Source of the DNA: Mycobacterium intermedium
Lineage (GTDB): Bacteria; Actinomycetota; Actinomycetes; Mycobacteriales; Mycobacteriaceae
Reading direction: 5' to 3'
Assembly (NCBI RefSeq): GCF_002086275.1
Contig: NZ_MVHT01000032.1
Coordinates: 1 to 64,000 of the forward strand
DNA: 64,000 nucleotides
Positions 29,242 through 41,201 of the stretch are shown here, in pieces (within the stretch, counting starts at the first letter, position 1; each line of letters starts with the position of its first letter). A model generated the notes under the pieces. The model did no database searches. It saw nothing but the letters and a program-made list of their open reading frames with translations, and was not told the DNA's origin. The position numbers and the translations under genes are program-made.

Positions 29242-30423
29242 ATGAAGATGTCAGGGCTGCTCACTCGCAATACGGCACGGCCGGGACTGGTCGGCACCGC
29301 CCGGGTCGACAAGAACATCGACCGACTCCTGCGCCGGGTATGTCCCGGCGACATCGTCGTGCTCGACATTCTGGACCTGGACCGGATCACCGCGGACGCC
29401 CTGGTGGAAGCCGACATTGCCGCCGTCGTCAACGCGTCGCCGTCGGTGTCGGGCCGCTACCCCAACCTCGGTCCGGAGGTCCTGGTCAACAACGGCGTCA
29501 CGCTGATCGACGAGACCGGCCCCGAAATCTTCAAGAAGGTCAAGGACGGGGCGAAGATCCGCCTGTACGAGGGCGGTGTGTACTCCGGCGATCGCCGGCT
29601 GATCCGCGGCATCGAACGCACCGACCACGACATCGCCGACCTGATGCGCGAGGCCAAGAGCGGACTGGCCGCCCACCTGGAGGCCTTCGCCGGCAACACA
29701 ATCGAGTTCATCCGCAGCGAAAGCCCTCTGCTGATCGACGGGATCGGCATCCCCGACATCGATGTGGACATGCGCCGTCGGCACGTGGTGATCGTCTCCG
29801 AAGAGCCCACTGCCGCCGAGGATCTCAAGGCGCTCAAGCCGTTCATCAAGGAATACCAACCGGTGTTGGTCGGCGTGGGTGTCGGCGCGGACGTGTTGCG
29901 CAAGGCCGGTTACCGACCCCAGTTGATCGTCGGAGACCCAGACCAGATCAGCACCGAGGTGCTCAAGTGCGGTGCGCAGGTGGTGTTGCCCGCCGACGCC
30001 GACGGCCACGCGCCCGGCCTGGAACGCATCCAGGACCTGGGCGTGGGGGCGATGACCTTCCCAGCCGCCGGATCGGCGACCGATCTGGCGCTGCTGTTGG
30101 CCGACCACCACGGCGCGGCGCTTCTCGTCACCGCCGGTCACACCGCCAACATCGAGACGTTCTTCGACCGGACCAAGACGCAGAGCAACCCGTCGACCTT
30201 CCTCACCAGACTGCGGGTGGGGGAGAAGTTGGTGGACGCCAAGGCCGTGGCGACCCTGTACCGCAACCACATCTCGGCCGGTGCGATCGCGCTGCTGGCG
30301 CTGACCATGCTGATCGCCATCATCGTCGTGCTGTGGGTGTCTCGCACCGACTCGGTGGTCCTGCACTGGATCATTGACTACTGGAACCGCTTCACTCTCT
30401 GGGTGCAGCACCTGGTTTCGTAG
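29242..30423 (+). CDS. steA: SteA-like cytokinetic protein with thiamine-pyrophosphokinase-like domain (Rv1697-like)
   Basis: 393 residues. Most of the protein is soluble and contains a thiamine pyrophosphokinase-like catalytic region (GVGVGADVLRKAGYRPQLIV, then GDPDQIS and LPADADGHAPG). One transmembrane helix lies near the C-terminus (AGAIALLALTMLIAIIVVLWV). Members are called SteA in corynebacteria, where they work with SteB in daughter-cell separation. Directly followed by the SteB/MctB gene 22 bases downstream, which supports this reading. Confidence 0.87.
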   Translation: MKMSGLLTRNTARPGLVGTARVDKNIDRLLRRVCPGDIVVLDILDLDRITADALVEADIAAVVNASPSVSGRYPNLGPEVLVNNGVTLIDETGPEIFKKVKDGAKIRLYEGGVYSGDRRLIRGIERTDHDIADLMREAKSGLAAHLEAFAGNTIEFIRSESPLLIDGIGIPDIDVDMRRRHVVIVSEEPTAAEDLKALKPFIKEYQPVLVGVGVGADVLRKAGYRPQLIVGDPDQISTEVLKCGAQVVLPADADGHAPGLERIQDLGVGAMTFPAAGSATDLALLLADHHGAALLVTAGHTANIETFFDRTKTQSNPSTFLTRLRVGEKLVDAKAVATLYRNHISAGAIALLALTMLIAIIVVLWVSRTDSVVLHWIIDYWNRFTLWVQHLVS

Positions 30424-30445
30424 CCCCGCTAAGAACGGTGATTTC

Positions 30446-31399
30446 ATGATCTCGCTACGCCACCACGTCATCTCGTTGGCAGCCGTCTTCTTGGCGCTGA
30501 CCATCGGAGTCGTTCTCGGTTCCGGCTTCTTCTCGGACACCGTGCTTTCCACCCTGCGTAACGAGAAACGTGACCTGGCAAGCCAGATCAGCGGACTCAC
30601 CGACCAGAAGAACCAGCTGAACGAAAAGCTGAGCGCGGCAAACACTTTCGATACCCAAGTGGTGGGTCGGACGGTGCACGACGCATTGGCCGGCAAGACG
30701 GTGGTCATCTTCCGAACCCCCGATGCCAAAGATGACGACGTCGCGGCCGTGTCGAAGATCGTGGGACAGGCCGGCGGCGCGGTCACCGGGACGGTGTCCC
30801 TGACCCAGGAGTTCGTCGAAGCCAACTCGGGGGAGAAGCTGCGGTCGGTGGTGAACTCGTCCATCTTGCCCGCCGGTAGCCAATTGAGCACCAAGCTTGT
30901 CGACCAGGGCTCACAGGCCGGCGACCTGCTGGGCATCGCCTTGCTGGTCAACACCAAGCCGGATGCGCCGCCCGTCCCGGCGGTCGACGCCACCCAGCGC
31001 GACACGGTGCTGGCTGCGCTGCGGGAAACCGGGTTCATCACCTATCAGCCCGGCGATCACATGGACTCGGCCAACGCCGCGATCGTCGTGACCGGCGGGG
31101 CGCTGCCGGCTGACGCGGGAAACCAGGGGGTCAGCGTGGCACGATTCGCCGCCGCGCTCGCGCCGCACGGCTCCGGCACGGTGCTCGCCGGCCGGGAGGG
31201 CTCGGCGACGGGGAGTGCCGCCGTCGCCGTGGCCCGCGCCGACTCCGGTATGGCGGCCGCCATCAGCACCGTCGACGACGTCGACGCCGCGCCCGGTCGC
31301 ATCACCGCGATCCTGGCCCTGCACGACCTCATCGCGGGTGGTCACACGGGTCAATACGGCACCGGACACGGAGCCACTTCGGTCACCGTTTCCCAGTAG
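30446..31399 (+). CDS. mctB: SteB/MctB family envelope protein (copper transport protein MctB)
   Basis: 317 residues. Uncleaved N-terminal signal anchor (VISLAAVFLALTIGVVLGSGFF), then a coiled coil (about 35-65, RDLASQISGLTDQKNQLNEKL) and an extracytoplasmic alpha/beta domain. In M. tuberculosis the orthologue Rv1698 is reported as an outer-membrane-associated protein needed for copper resistance; in corynebacteria SteB acts with SteA in cell separation. ATG 30446 was chosen as the start that places the anchor at the N-terminus. Confidence 0.9.
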   Translation: MISLRHHVISLAAVFLALTIGVVLGSGFFSDTVLSTLRNEKRDLASQISGLTDQKNQLNEKLSAANTFDTQVVGRTVHDALAGKTVVIFRTPDAKDDDVAAVSKIVGQAGGAVTGTVSLTQEFVEANSGEKLRSVVNSSILPAGSQLSTKLVDQGSQAGDLLGIALLVNTKPDAPPVPAVDATQRDTVLAALRETGFITYQPGDHMDSANAAIVVTGGALPADAGNQGVSVARFAAALAPHGSGTVLAGREGSATGSAAVAVARADSGMAAAISTVDDVDAAPGRITAILALHDLIAGGHTGQYGTGHGATSVTVSQ

Positions 31400-31418
31400 G
31401 GCAAATTTCTGCGGCTAA

Positions 31419-33932
<2,514 letters not shown>

Positions 33933-33936
<4 letters not shown>

Positions 33937-34877
33937 CGGCGGCTCTGACGCTGGAATCCCAACTGCAGGGCTATCTCGACCACCTGACCATCGAGCGGGG
34001 CGTGGCCGCGAACACGCTCAGCTCCTACCGGCGCGACCTGCGGCGGTATCTCAAACACCTGGCGGATCGGGGAATCAGCGATCTGAGCAAGGTCGCGGAG
34101 GACGACGTCAGCGAATTCCTGCTGGCGCTACGGCGTGGCGACCCCGAATCGGGAACGCCTGCGCTGTCTGCGGTTTCGGCGGCGCGAGCACTTATTGCGG
34201 TGCGAGGGCTGCATCGGTTCGCCGCCGCCGAAGGTTTGGCCGACGTTGACGTGGCGCGTGCCGTGCGGCCGCCAACCCCGGGCCGGCGGCTGCCCAAAAG
34301 CCTGACGGTCGACGAGGTGTTGGCCTTGTTGGAGGCGGCCGGGGGAGACAACGCGGCCGACGGGCCGCTGACGCTGCGCAACCGGGCGTTGCTGGAACTG
34401 TTGTACTCCACCGGAGCGCGCATCTCCGAGGCCGTCGGCCTCGACGTCGACGACATCGACACCCAGGCTCGGTCGGTGTTGTTGCGTGGCAAGGGCGGCA
34501 AGCAGCGGCTGGTGCCCATCGGGCGACCGGCCGTCGCGGCATTGGACGCCTACCTGGTGCGCGGCCGGCCCGATCTGGCGCGCCGCGGCCGGGGCACACC
34601 GGCCATCTTTCTGAATTCGCGCGGTGGCCGGTTGTCGCGGCAGAGCGCGTGGCAGGTGCTCCAGGATGCCGCCGAACGTGCGGGTATCAGCGCGGGTGTG
34701 TCGCCGCACATGTTGCGGCATTCGTTCGCCACACATCTATTGGAGGGCGGTGCGGACGTCCGGGTGGTTCAGGAGCTGCTGGGCCACGCCTCGGTGACCA
34801 CGACGCAGATCTACACCCTGGTCACCGTGCACGCACTGCGTGAAGTGTGGGCCGGCGCGCATCCGCGCGCCCACTAG
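33933..34877 (+). CDS. xerD: Tyrosine recombinase XerD
   Basis: 314 residues. N-terminal SAM-like core-binding domain ([27 protein letters not shown]), C-terminal catalytic domain with Arg in [30 protein letters not shown] (nucleophilic Tyr). Resolves chromosome dimers at dif together with XerC. ATG 33933 overlaps the Nudix stop. Its stop and that of the convergent methyltransferase share the bases CTAG. Confidence 0.96.
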
Positions 34878-35626
34878 CCCAAGTAATCGGACTCCAGCAC
34901 CAGGTCGGCCATCATGGTCTGGTACTCCACGTGGGTCTTGTGTTCCACCGTGTTCCACAACTTGCCCTGCTGTTCGCGCATGTAGGCGCGGTACTTGGGC
35001 GCGCCGGGAATTCGGACGTTGTCGGCGACCACGATCGAGCCCGGGTGTAGCCAACCGCGATCCACGATGCTCTGCAGATCGGGCAGGTACGCGTTCTTGT
35101 CGTGGTCGAGGAACACGAAATCGAGTGCGCCACCAGTGAATCCGTGTTCGTCGGCCAGTGTGTCGAGGGTGCGCCCACCGTCGCCGATGGTGCCGACGAC
35201 GCACGTCACCCGGTCGGCCACCCCGGCATGGGCCCAGATCTGCCGGGCATTGACTGCGTTGGCCTCGGCCAGCTCGACCGAAAACACCTTCGCCTTCGGC
35301 GCCGCCCGGGCGATCCGCAGCGCGCCGTAGCCCACGTAGGTGCCGAGCTCGAGGACGAGTGCCGGATCGGCGCGGCGCACCGCGGCGTCGAGGATGAGGC
35401 CCTTCTCGTCGCCGACGTTCATCAGCATCGACTTGTCGTAGGCGTACTTGTCGATGGTTGCCAGCACGTGGCCGACGTCGCCGCGTTTGGCGTTCCTGAG
35501 CACGTAGTCGACCGCGGCCGCTTCGCGCCCATCGCCGATCTGGCCGGTCGTGGTGACGTTGCGGACTCCGGTGGCCATTCGCCACACCGACCACCGCAGG
35601 AGAGGTATACGCCGCTTGAGGTCCAT
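34874..35626 (-). CDS. SAM-dependent O-methyltransferase, catechol O-methyltransferase type (Rv1703c-like)
   Basis: 250 residues. SAM motif [19 protein letters not shown], acidic residue in [27 protein letters not shown] and [12 protein letters not shown], the metal-binding Asp-Asp-Asn layout of class I cation-dependent O-methyltransferases. ATG 35626 ([10 protein letters not shown]) was chosen; the frame runs eight codons further. Substrate unknown; catechols or polyketide phenols are possible. Confidence 0.9.
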   Translation of the reverse strand: MDLKRRIPLLRWSVWRMATGVRNVTTTGQIGDGREAAAVDYVLRNAKRGDVGHVLATIDKYAYDKSMLMNVGDEKGLILDAAVRRADPALVLELGTYVGYGALRIARAAPKAKVFSVELAEANAVNARQIWAHAGVADRVTCVVGTIGDGGRTLDTLADEHGFTGGALDFVFLDHDKNAYLPDLQSIVDRGWLHPGSIVVADNVRIPGAPKYRAYMREQQGKLWNTVEHKTHVEYQTMMADLVLESDYLG

Positions 35627-35795
35627 GAAAACCCACGATAGACACCTCATGCCGCCCTCACCGACACGATTTGCCGTTCGGGAGGCGATACGGCACTGTT
35701 GAAACCAGGTGTGCCGGGAAGATCTGGTCGGCAGCTCGGCCCGAACGGGGCCGGGTTTTCAGTTGCTACGACTGCTACGACCGGAGGCGCGCACC

Positions 35796-37274
35796 TTGAT
35801 TCGTCGAATCGCAAATGAGCTCTTATCCGGCGTTGCGGTCGCAATTGTGGCGCTGCCGTTGGCCATTGCGTTCGGAATCACCGCGACGGGAACGTCCGAA
35901 GGTGCGCTCATCGGCCTGTACGGCGCCATCTTCGCCGGGTTCTTCGCGGCGGTCTTCGGCGGCACGCCCGGGCAGGTGACCGGCCCCACCGGGCCGATCA
36001 CCGTCGTCGCAACGGCGACCATCGCCACCCACGGGCTGGAGGCAGCCTTCGTCGCGTTCATCTTGGCCGGCGGGTTTCAGATTCTGTTCGGGGTCTGCCG
36101 CATCGGTTCGCTCATCCGGTACATACCGCACCCGGTGATCTCGGGATTCATGGGCGGCATTGCGCTCATCATCATGGGAAGCCAGCTGGGGCAGGTACGC
36201 AGCAGCTTCCTGTTAGTCCTGGTGACACTTGTTCTTCTGGTGCTGTCGGGCCGGCTGATCAAAGTGATTCCGCCGAGCTTGCTGGTACTTCTCCTCGTCA
36301 CCGCGGTGCTGCCGCTGGTCCAGCATTGGTTGCAAGACATCCGCATCGGGCCGGTCTGGATCAACCGGACGGTCGAGTACATCGGGAAGATCCCCGAAGC
36401 CATGCCGGCCTTGCATGTCCCGAATCTCAGCGGATCGATCATCGTGCAGGTTCTGCTGTCCGCGTTCGCGATCGGTCTGCTCGGATCGATCGACTCGCTG
36501 TTGACGTCGGTCGTCATGGACAACATCACGGGCACCCGGCACCGCAGCAACAAAGAACTGATCGGCCAAGGCATCGGAAACATCGCCGCCGGTCTGTTCG
36601 GCGGGTTGGCCAGCGCCGGCGCGACCGTGCGCTCGGTGGTCAACGTCCGAAACGGTGGCCGGACCGCGCTCTCGGCGGCAACTCACAGCGTGGTGCTGCT
36701 CATTTTGGTCGCCGGGCTGGGCGCTGCGGTCGCGTACATCCCGCTGGCCGTGCTGGCCGGGATCCTGATCCTCACTGCGATCGGCATGTTCGACTGGGAG
36801 GCCATGCGGAAAATCCACGTGTCGCCCAAGGGGGACGTCGCGGTGCTCTTCACGACGATGGCCATCACGGTCCTCGTCGACCTCACCGTCGCGGTGGCGA
36901 CCGGCATAGTGATGTCGCTGATCATCCACGGGGTGCGATGCCGACAGCGCAAAGCCACCATCACCCAAGACAGCGACGGCGTGTTCCGAATCGATGGTCC
37001 GCTGTCCTTCCTGTCTGCCGATGGCGTATTCAGCAGCCTGCGCGAGAAGGGGCACGACATAGCGCTGAACTTGGACGGCGTCACCTACTTGGACACCTCC
37101 GGTGCTCGCGCCCTGCTGTACTTCCTCGACCACGCCGAGATGGATGGCTTCGAAGTCACCATCGTCGAGATTCCGCCACACCTGGAGAACCAGCTGCTGG
37201 CACTTGCACGCGGTGAGCAACGCGAGAAGCTGACGGCCATGATCCGGCCGGGGCAAGCAACGCCAACGAGCTGA
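35796..37274 (+). CDS. SulP family anion transporter with STAS domain (Rv1707-like)
   Basis: 492 residues from TTG 35796, preceded by GGAGG at 8 bases spacing. Ten or more membrane helices with the SulP signature region LPLAIAFGITATGTSEGALIGL and GGTPGQVTGPTGPITVV. A C-terminal cytoplasmic STAS domain of about 90 residues follows (IALNLDGVTYLDTSGARALLYFL). The family moves sulfate, bicarbonate or other anions; the substrate is not determined by sequence. Followed by a GC-rich hairpin. Confidence 0.92.
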   Translation: MIRRIANELLSGVAVAIVALPLAIAFGITATGTSEGALIGLYGAIFAGFFAAVFGGTPGQVTGPTGPITVVATATIATHGLEAAFVAFILAGGFQILFGVCRIGSLIRYIPHPVISGFMGGIALIIMGSQLGQVRSSFLLVLVTLVLLVLSGRLIKVIPPSLLVLLLVTAVLPLVQHWLQDIRIGPVWINRTVEYIGKIPEAMPALHVPNLSGSIIVQVLLSAFAIGLLGSIDSLLTSVVMDNITGTRHRSNKELIGQGIGNIAAGLFGGLASAGATVRSVVNVRNGGRTALSAATHSVVLLILVAGLGAAVAYIPLAVLAGILILTAIGMFDWEAMRKIHVSPKGDVAVLFTTMAITVLVDLTVAVATGIVMSLIIHGVRCRQRKATITQDSDGVFRIDGPLSFLSADGVFSSLREKGHDIALNLDGVTYLDTSGARALLYFLDHAEMDGFEVTIVEIPPHLENQLLALARGEQREKLTAMIRPGQATPTS

Positions 37275-37282
37275 GACTTACG

Positions 37283-37302
37283 CGCGGGCTGCTTTGCCCG
37301 CG
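37283..37302 (+). terminator. GC-rich hairpin after the SulP gene
   Basis: CGCGGGC-tgcttt-GCCCGCG: 7-base perfect stem, 6-base loop, 8 bases after the stop codon. No T-tail, as in many mycobacterial terminators. It separates the transporter from the parA operon promoter region. Confidence 0.5.
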
Positions 37303-37331
37303 GGTCGTCCGGCGCTGGCGCACCCAGCCGT

Positions 37332-37337
37332 TAGACT
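37332..37337 (+). promoter_or_regulatory. Candidate -10 for the parA-scpA-scpB-rluB-cmk-der operon
   Basis: TAGACT (TANNNT) lies 55 bases before ATG 37387, after the SulP hairpin. The predicted start near 37344 would exclude the longer parA start at 37294. No clear -35. Confidence 0.35.
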
Positions 37338-37386
37338 TTCCTGCGATGTTCATCCTGACGCTCGTCACCACGCGCCGCGACCGGGC

Positions 37387-38250
37387 ATGACCGATCAACC
37401 CGCCAGCGGCGTCGAGCTCGGTCTCACGGGCCGGCCGCCACGGGCGATCCCCGACCCTGCACCCCGAACGACGCACGGCCCGGCCAAGGTCGTCGCGATG
37501 TGCAACCAGAAGGGCGGCGTCGGCAAGACCACGTCGACCATCAACCTGGGCGCCGCACTTGCCGAACAGGGGCGTCGGGTCTTGCTGGTGGATCTCGACC
37601 CGCAGGGCGCCCTGTCCGCGGGCCTGGGAGTGCCGCACTACGAGTTGGAAAAGACCGTGCACAACCTGCTGGTCGACCCACGGGTATCCATCGACGACGT
37701 GTTGCTGCACACCCGCGTGAAGAACCTGGACCTGGTGCCCAGCAACATCGATCTGTCCGCCGCGGAGATCCAGCTGGTCAACGAGGTCGGTCGGGAACAG
37801 ACGGTGGCCCGGGCCATCTACCCGGTGCTGGACCGCTACGACTACGTGCTGATCGACTGTCAGCCCTCGCTCGGCCTGCTCACCGTCAATGGGCTGGCCT
37901 GCGCCGACGGTGTGGTCATCCCCACCGAATGCGAGTTCTTCTCGCTGCGCGGACTGGCGCTGCTCACCGATACCGTCGACAAGGTGCACGACCGGCTCAA
38001 CCCGCGACTGCGGATCAGCGGCATCCTGATCACCCGCTACGACCCGCGGACCGTCAACTCCCGTGAGGTCATGGCCCGGGTCGTGGAGCGGTTCGGTGAC
38101 CTAGTGTTCGACACCGTGATCACCCGCACGGTCCGCTTTCCCGAGACCAGCGTCGCCGGCGAGCCCATCACCACCTGGGCCCCCAAGTCGAGCGGTGCCA
38201 TCGCTTATCGCGCGCTGGCTCGCGAGTTCATCCACCGATTCGGCGTGTGA
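37387..38250 (+). CDS. ParA/Soj-like partition ATPase (Rv1708-like)
   Basis: 287 residues from ATG 37387 (MTDQPASGVELG); a longer frame from 37294 gives 318 residues and may be the form annotated elsewhere. Deviant Walker A CNQKGGVGKTTSTINLGAAL, LLVDLDPQGALSAGLG, and switch DYVLIDCQPSLGLLT. This is the ParA paralogue usually placed directly upstream of scpA in actinobacteria, not the origin-linked ParA. It probably assists chromosome organisation together with ScpA/ScpB. The stop overlaps the scpA GTG (GTGA). Confidence 0.93.
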   Translation: MTDQPASGVELGLTGRPPRAIPDPAPRTTHGPAKVVAMCNQKGGVGKTTSTINLGAALAEQGRRVLLVDLDPQGALSAGLGVPHYELEKTVHNLLVDPRVSIDDVLLHTRVKNLDLVPSNIDLSAAEIQLVNEVGREQTVARAIYPVLDRYDYVLIDCQPSLGLLTVNGLACADGVVIPTECEFFSLRGLALLTDTVDKVHDRLNPRLRISGILITRYDPRTVNSREVMARVVERFGDLVFDTVITRTVRFPETSVAGEPITTWAPKSSGAIAYRALAREFIHRFGV

Positions 38251-39074
38251 ACGGCGTCCCGATTAGCCCGGAGAAAGATCAGGCGGCATCCGAGAGCGGC
38301 TTCCAGGTCCGGCTGAGCAACTTCGAGGGGCCGTTCGACCTGCTGCTGCAGCTGATCTTCGCGCACCGCCTCGACGTGACCGAAGTGGCGCTGCACCAGG
38401 TCACCGACGACTTCATCGCCTACACCAAGTCGATCGGTGCCCAGTTGGAGCTGGAGGAGACGACGGCGTTCTTGGTGGTCGCAGCGACGCTGCTCGACCT
38501 GAAAGCCGCTCGGTTGCTGCCGGCGGCGCAGGTCGAGGACGAGGAAGACCTGGCGCTGCTCGAGGTTCGGGACCTGCTCTTTGCGCGGTTGCTGCAATAC
38601 CGGGCGTTCAAACACGTCGCGGAGATGTTCGCCGAGTTGGAGGCGAACGCGATGCGCAGCTACCCGCGTGCGGTGTCGTTGGAAGACCGATTCGCCGATT
38701 TGCTGCCCGAGGTGATGCTGGGTGTCGATGTCGAGCGGTTCGCGCAGATCGCCGCGGTGGCGTTCACGCCGCGTCCGGTGCCGACGGTGGGTCTCGGGCA
38801 CCTGCACGAGCAGGTGGTCTCGGTTCCCGAGCAGGCAAAACGCATTTTGGAGATCCTCGAGGCACGTGGCACTGGCCAGTGGGCGACGTTTTCCGAGCTC
38901 GTCGCGGACTGCGCGGCGCCCGTGGAGATCGTCGGCCGGTTCCTGGCGCTGCTCGAGCTGTATCGGTCGCGGGCGGTAGCATTCGACCAGTCAGAGCCCC
39001 TTGGCGTGCTCCAGGTTTCGTGGACGGGGGAACGACCTAGTCACGAGGCCTTGGTAGAAGTGCGAGACAATTGA
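38247..39074 (+). CDS. scpA: Segregation and condensation protein A (kleisin)
   Basis: 275 residues. Kleisin N-terminus FQVRLSNFEGPFDLLLQLIFAHRLDVTEVAL, split here for length, and a winged-helix C-terminus. Bridges the SMC heads with ScpB in the bacterial condensin. GTG start inside the parA stop; the scpA TGA overlaps the scpB ATG by one base (TGATG). Confidence 0.95.
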   Translation: MNGVPISPEKDQAASESGFQVRLSNFEGPFDLLLQLIFAHRLDVTEVALHQVTDDFIAYTKSIGAQLELEETTAFLVVAATLLDLKAARLLPAAQVEDEEDLALLEVRDLLFARLLQYRAFKHVAEMFAELEANAMRSYPRAVSLEDRFADLLPEVMLGVDVERFAQIAAVAFTPRPVPTVGLGHLHEQVVSVPEQAKRILEILEARGTGQWATFSELVADCAAPVEIVGRFLALLELYRSRAVAFDQSEPLGVLQVSWTGERPSHEALVEVRDN

Positions 39075-39769
39075 TGACCGACCAGTCGCCCGTTCATGAG
39101 CTGGGCAGTGCCCTTCCGGACATTGCTGAGCCGGCCGAGCTCGATCCCGACGAGCTGGGCCGGGTGCTGGAGGCACTCCTGCTGGTGGTGGACACCCCGG
39201 TGTCCGCCGAAGCGCTGGCCACCGCCACCGAGCAGCCGGTCTACCGGATCGAGGCCAAATTGCGGCTGATGGCCGAGGAACTCACCGAACGTGACAGCGG
39301 GATCGACCTGCGCCAGACCGGTGAGGGCTGGCGGCTCTATACCCGCGCGCGGTTCGCCCCGTACGTCGAGAAGCTGTTGCTGGACGGCACGCGGACCAAG
39401 CTGACCCGGGCCGCCCTGGAGACCCTGGCGGTGGTGGCCTACCGCCAGCCGGTCACGCGGGCCAGGGTCAGTGCGGTGCGGGGCGTCAACGTCGACGCCG
39501 TGATGCGCACGCTGTTGGCGCGCGGCCTGATCACCGAGGTCGGCACCGACGAGGACACCGGGGCGACGACTTTCGCCACCACCGACCTGTTCCTGGAGCG
39601 GTTGGGGCTGTCGTCCTTGTCCGACCTACCCGATATCGCGCCGCTGCTTCCCGATGTCGACACGATCGACGACCTGACCGAATCCCTGGACAGCGAGCCA
39701 CGTTTCCGCAAACTCGCCGGTGGCTCGACCAGCGACGAATCCCTGGCCTTCGATGTGGACCACGATTGA
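39074..39769 (+). CDS. scpB: Segregation and condensation protein B
   Basis: 231 residues, the M. tuberculosis length. Two winged-helix domains: ELGRVLEALLLVVDTPVSAEAL and TRAALETLAVVAYRQPVTRARV with the RGVNVDAVMRTLLARGLI helix. Dimeric partner of ScpA. TGATG overlaps on both sides. Confidence 0.95.
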   Translation: MTDQSPVHELGSALPDIAEPAELDPDELGRVLEALLLVVDTPVSAEALATATEQPVYRIEAKLRLMAEELTERDSGIDLRQTGEGWRLYTRARFAPYVEKLLLDGTRTKLTRAALETLAVVAYRQPVTRARVSAVRGVNVDAVMRTLLARGLITEVGTDEDTGATTFATTDLFLERLGLSSLSDLPDIAPLLPDVDTIDDLTESLDSEPRFRKLAGGSTSDESLAFDVDHD

Positions 39770-40521
39770 TGATCGAGTCTGACGAAACGCGCGGCACCCG
39801 GTTGCAGAAAGTCTTGTCCCAGGCAGGAATTGCGTCGCGCCGAGCCGCGGAAAAGCTGATCATCGAGGGCCGCGTCGAGGTCGACGGCCAGGTGGTCACC
39901 GAGTTGGGAACCCGGGTGGATCCCGATGCCTCGGTGATCAAGGTCGACGGTGCGCGGGTGGTTGTCGACGACTCATTGGTCTATCTCGCGCTGAACAAGC
40001 CGCGCGGCATGCATTCGACCATGTCCGACGATCGCGGCCGACCATGTATCGGTGACTTGATCGAACGGAAAGTCCGTGGCACCAAGAAGCTGTTTCACGT
40101 CGGTCGTCTGGACGCCGATACAGAAGGCCTGATCCTGCTGACCAATGACGGGGAACTGGCGCATCGGCTGATGCACCCGTCCCATGAGATACCCAAGACG
40201 TACCTCGCGACGGTGACGGGGACCGTGCCGCGTGGCGTCGGCAAGAAACTGCGCGCGGGCATCGATTTGGACGACGGGCCCGTGCGGGTCGATGATTTCG
40301 CGGTGGTAGACGCGATTCCGGGTAAGACATTGGTGCGGGTTACGTTGCACGAGGGACGCAACCGCATAGTGCGCCGCATGCTGGCGGCGGTGGGGCATCC
40401 GGTGGAAGCGCTGGTGCGCACCGACATCGGAGCGGTTTCACTGGGTAAGCAGCGTCCGGGTAGCGTTCGTGCCTTGCGGCTGGACGAGATTGGGCAACTG
40501 TATAAGGCGGTCGGACTGTGA
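39769..40521 (+). CDS. rluB: 23S rRNA pseudouridine synthase, RluB/RsuA family
   Basis: 250 residues. N-terminal S4 domain ([22 protein letters not shown]), catalytic motif [17 protein letters not shown] with the nucleophilic Asp, then [19 protein letters not shown]. Modifies uridines of 23S rRNA. Overlaps scpB (TGATG) and cmk (GTGA). The same order, scpB-rluB-cmk-der, is common in bacteria. Confidence 0.93.
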   Translation: MIESDETRGTRLQKVLSQAGIASRRAAEKLIIEGRVEVDGQVVTELGTRVDPDASVIKVDGARVVVDDSLVYLALNKPRGMHSTMSDDRGRPCIGDLIERKVRGTKKLFHVGRLDADTEGLILLTNDGELAHRLMHPSHEIPKTYLATVTGTVPRGVGKKLRAGIDLDDGPVRVDDFAVVDAIPGKTLVRVTLHEGRNRIVRRMLAAVGHPVEALVRTDIGAVSLGKQRPGSVRALRLDEIGQLYKAVGL

Positions 40522-41201
40522 CGGGCATGGTCGTGGCGATCGATGGCCCGGCGGGCACCGGGAAATCCTCTGTGTCAAGGGGATTGGCCCGCGGGCTGGG
40601 TGCCAGGTTCTTGGACACCGGGGCGATGTACCGGATGGTGACCTTGGCGGTGATGCGCGCAGGGGTTGACCCGGAGGATCCCGAGGCGGTCGGAGACGTC
40701 GCGTCGACGGTTGAGTTGTCGGTGGGGTATGACCCGGACGCCAGTAGTTTTTTCCTTGCGGGAGAGGATGTTTCGGCGCAGATTCGGGGTGACGAGGTAA
40801 CCCGGAATGTGTCCGCGGTGTCGGCGGTACCGTCGGTGCGCACCCGGTTGGTCGACATTCAGCGCGCCATGGCCGAGGGGCCGGGCGACATCGTCGTCGA
40901 AGGTCGCGACATCGGGACGGTGGTGTTCCCCGATGCGCCGGTGAAGATCTTTCTCACCGCATCTCCCGAGACCCGCGCCCAGCGGCGCAACGCCCAGAAC
41001 ATCGCCGCGGGTCTGGCCGACAACTACGAGGGAGTGCTCGCCGACGTCCGCCGGCGCGATCACCTGGACTCCACCCGGGCGGTGTCACCGCTGCGGCCGG
41101 CTTCCGACGCGGTGATCGTCGACACCAGCGACATGACCGAGGCCCAGGTGATCGACCATCTAGTGGATTTGGTCAAGCAACGTACCGGGGCGATGTCATG
41201 A
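40518..41201 (+). CDS. cmk: Cytidylate kinase
   Basis: 227 residues. P-loop [19 protein letters not shown]-binding [13 protein letters not shown], catalytic [12 protein letters not shown] and [17 protein letters not shown]. Phosphorylates CMP and dCMP. GTG start inside the rluB stop; its own stop overlaps the der ATG. Confidence 0.96.
   Translation: MTGMVVAIDGPAGTGKSSVSRGLARGLGARFLDTGAMYRMVTLAVMRAGVDPEDPEAVGDVASTVELSVGYDPDASSFFLAGEDVSAQIRGDEVTRNVSAVSAVPSVRTRLVDIQRAMAEGPGDIVVEGRDIGTVVFPDAPVKIFLTASPETRAQRRNAQNIAAGLADNYEGVLADVRRRDHLDSTRAVSPLRPASDAVIVDTSDMTEAQVIDHLVDLVKQRTGAMS

Noticed and set aside
29251-31041. 596-codon minus-strand frame antisense to steA and mctB
   Set aside because: Mirror of real genes; no recognisable motif.
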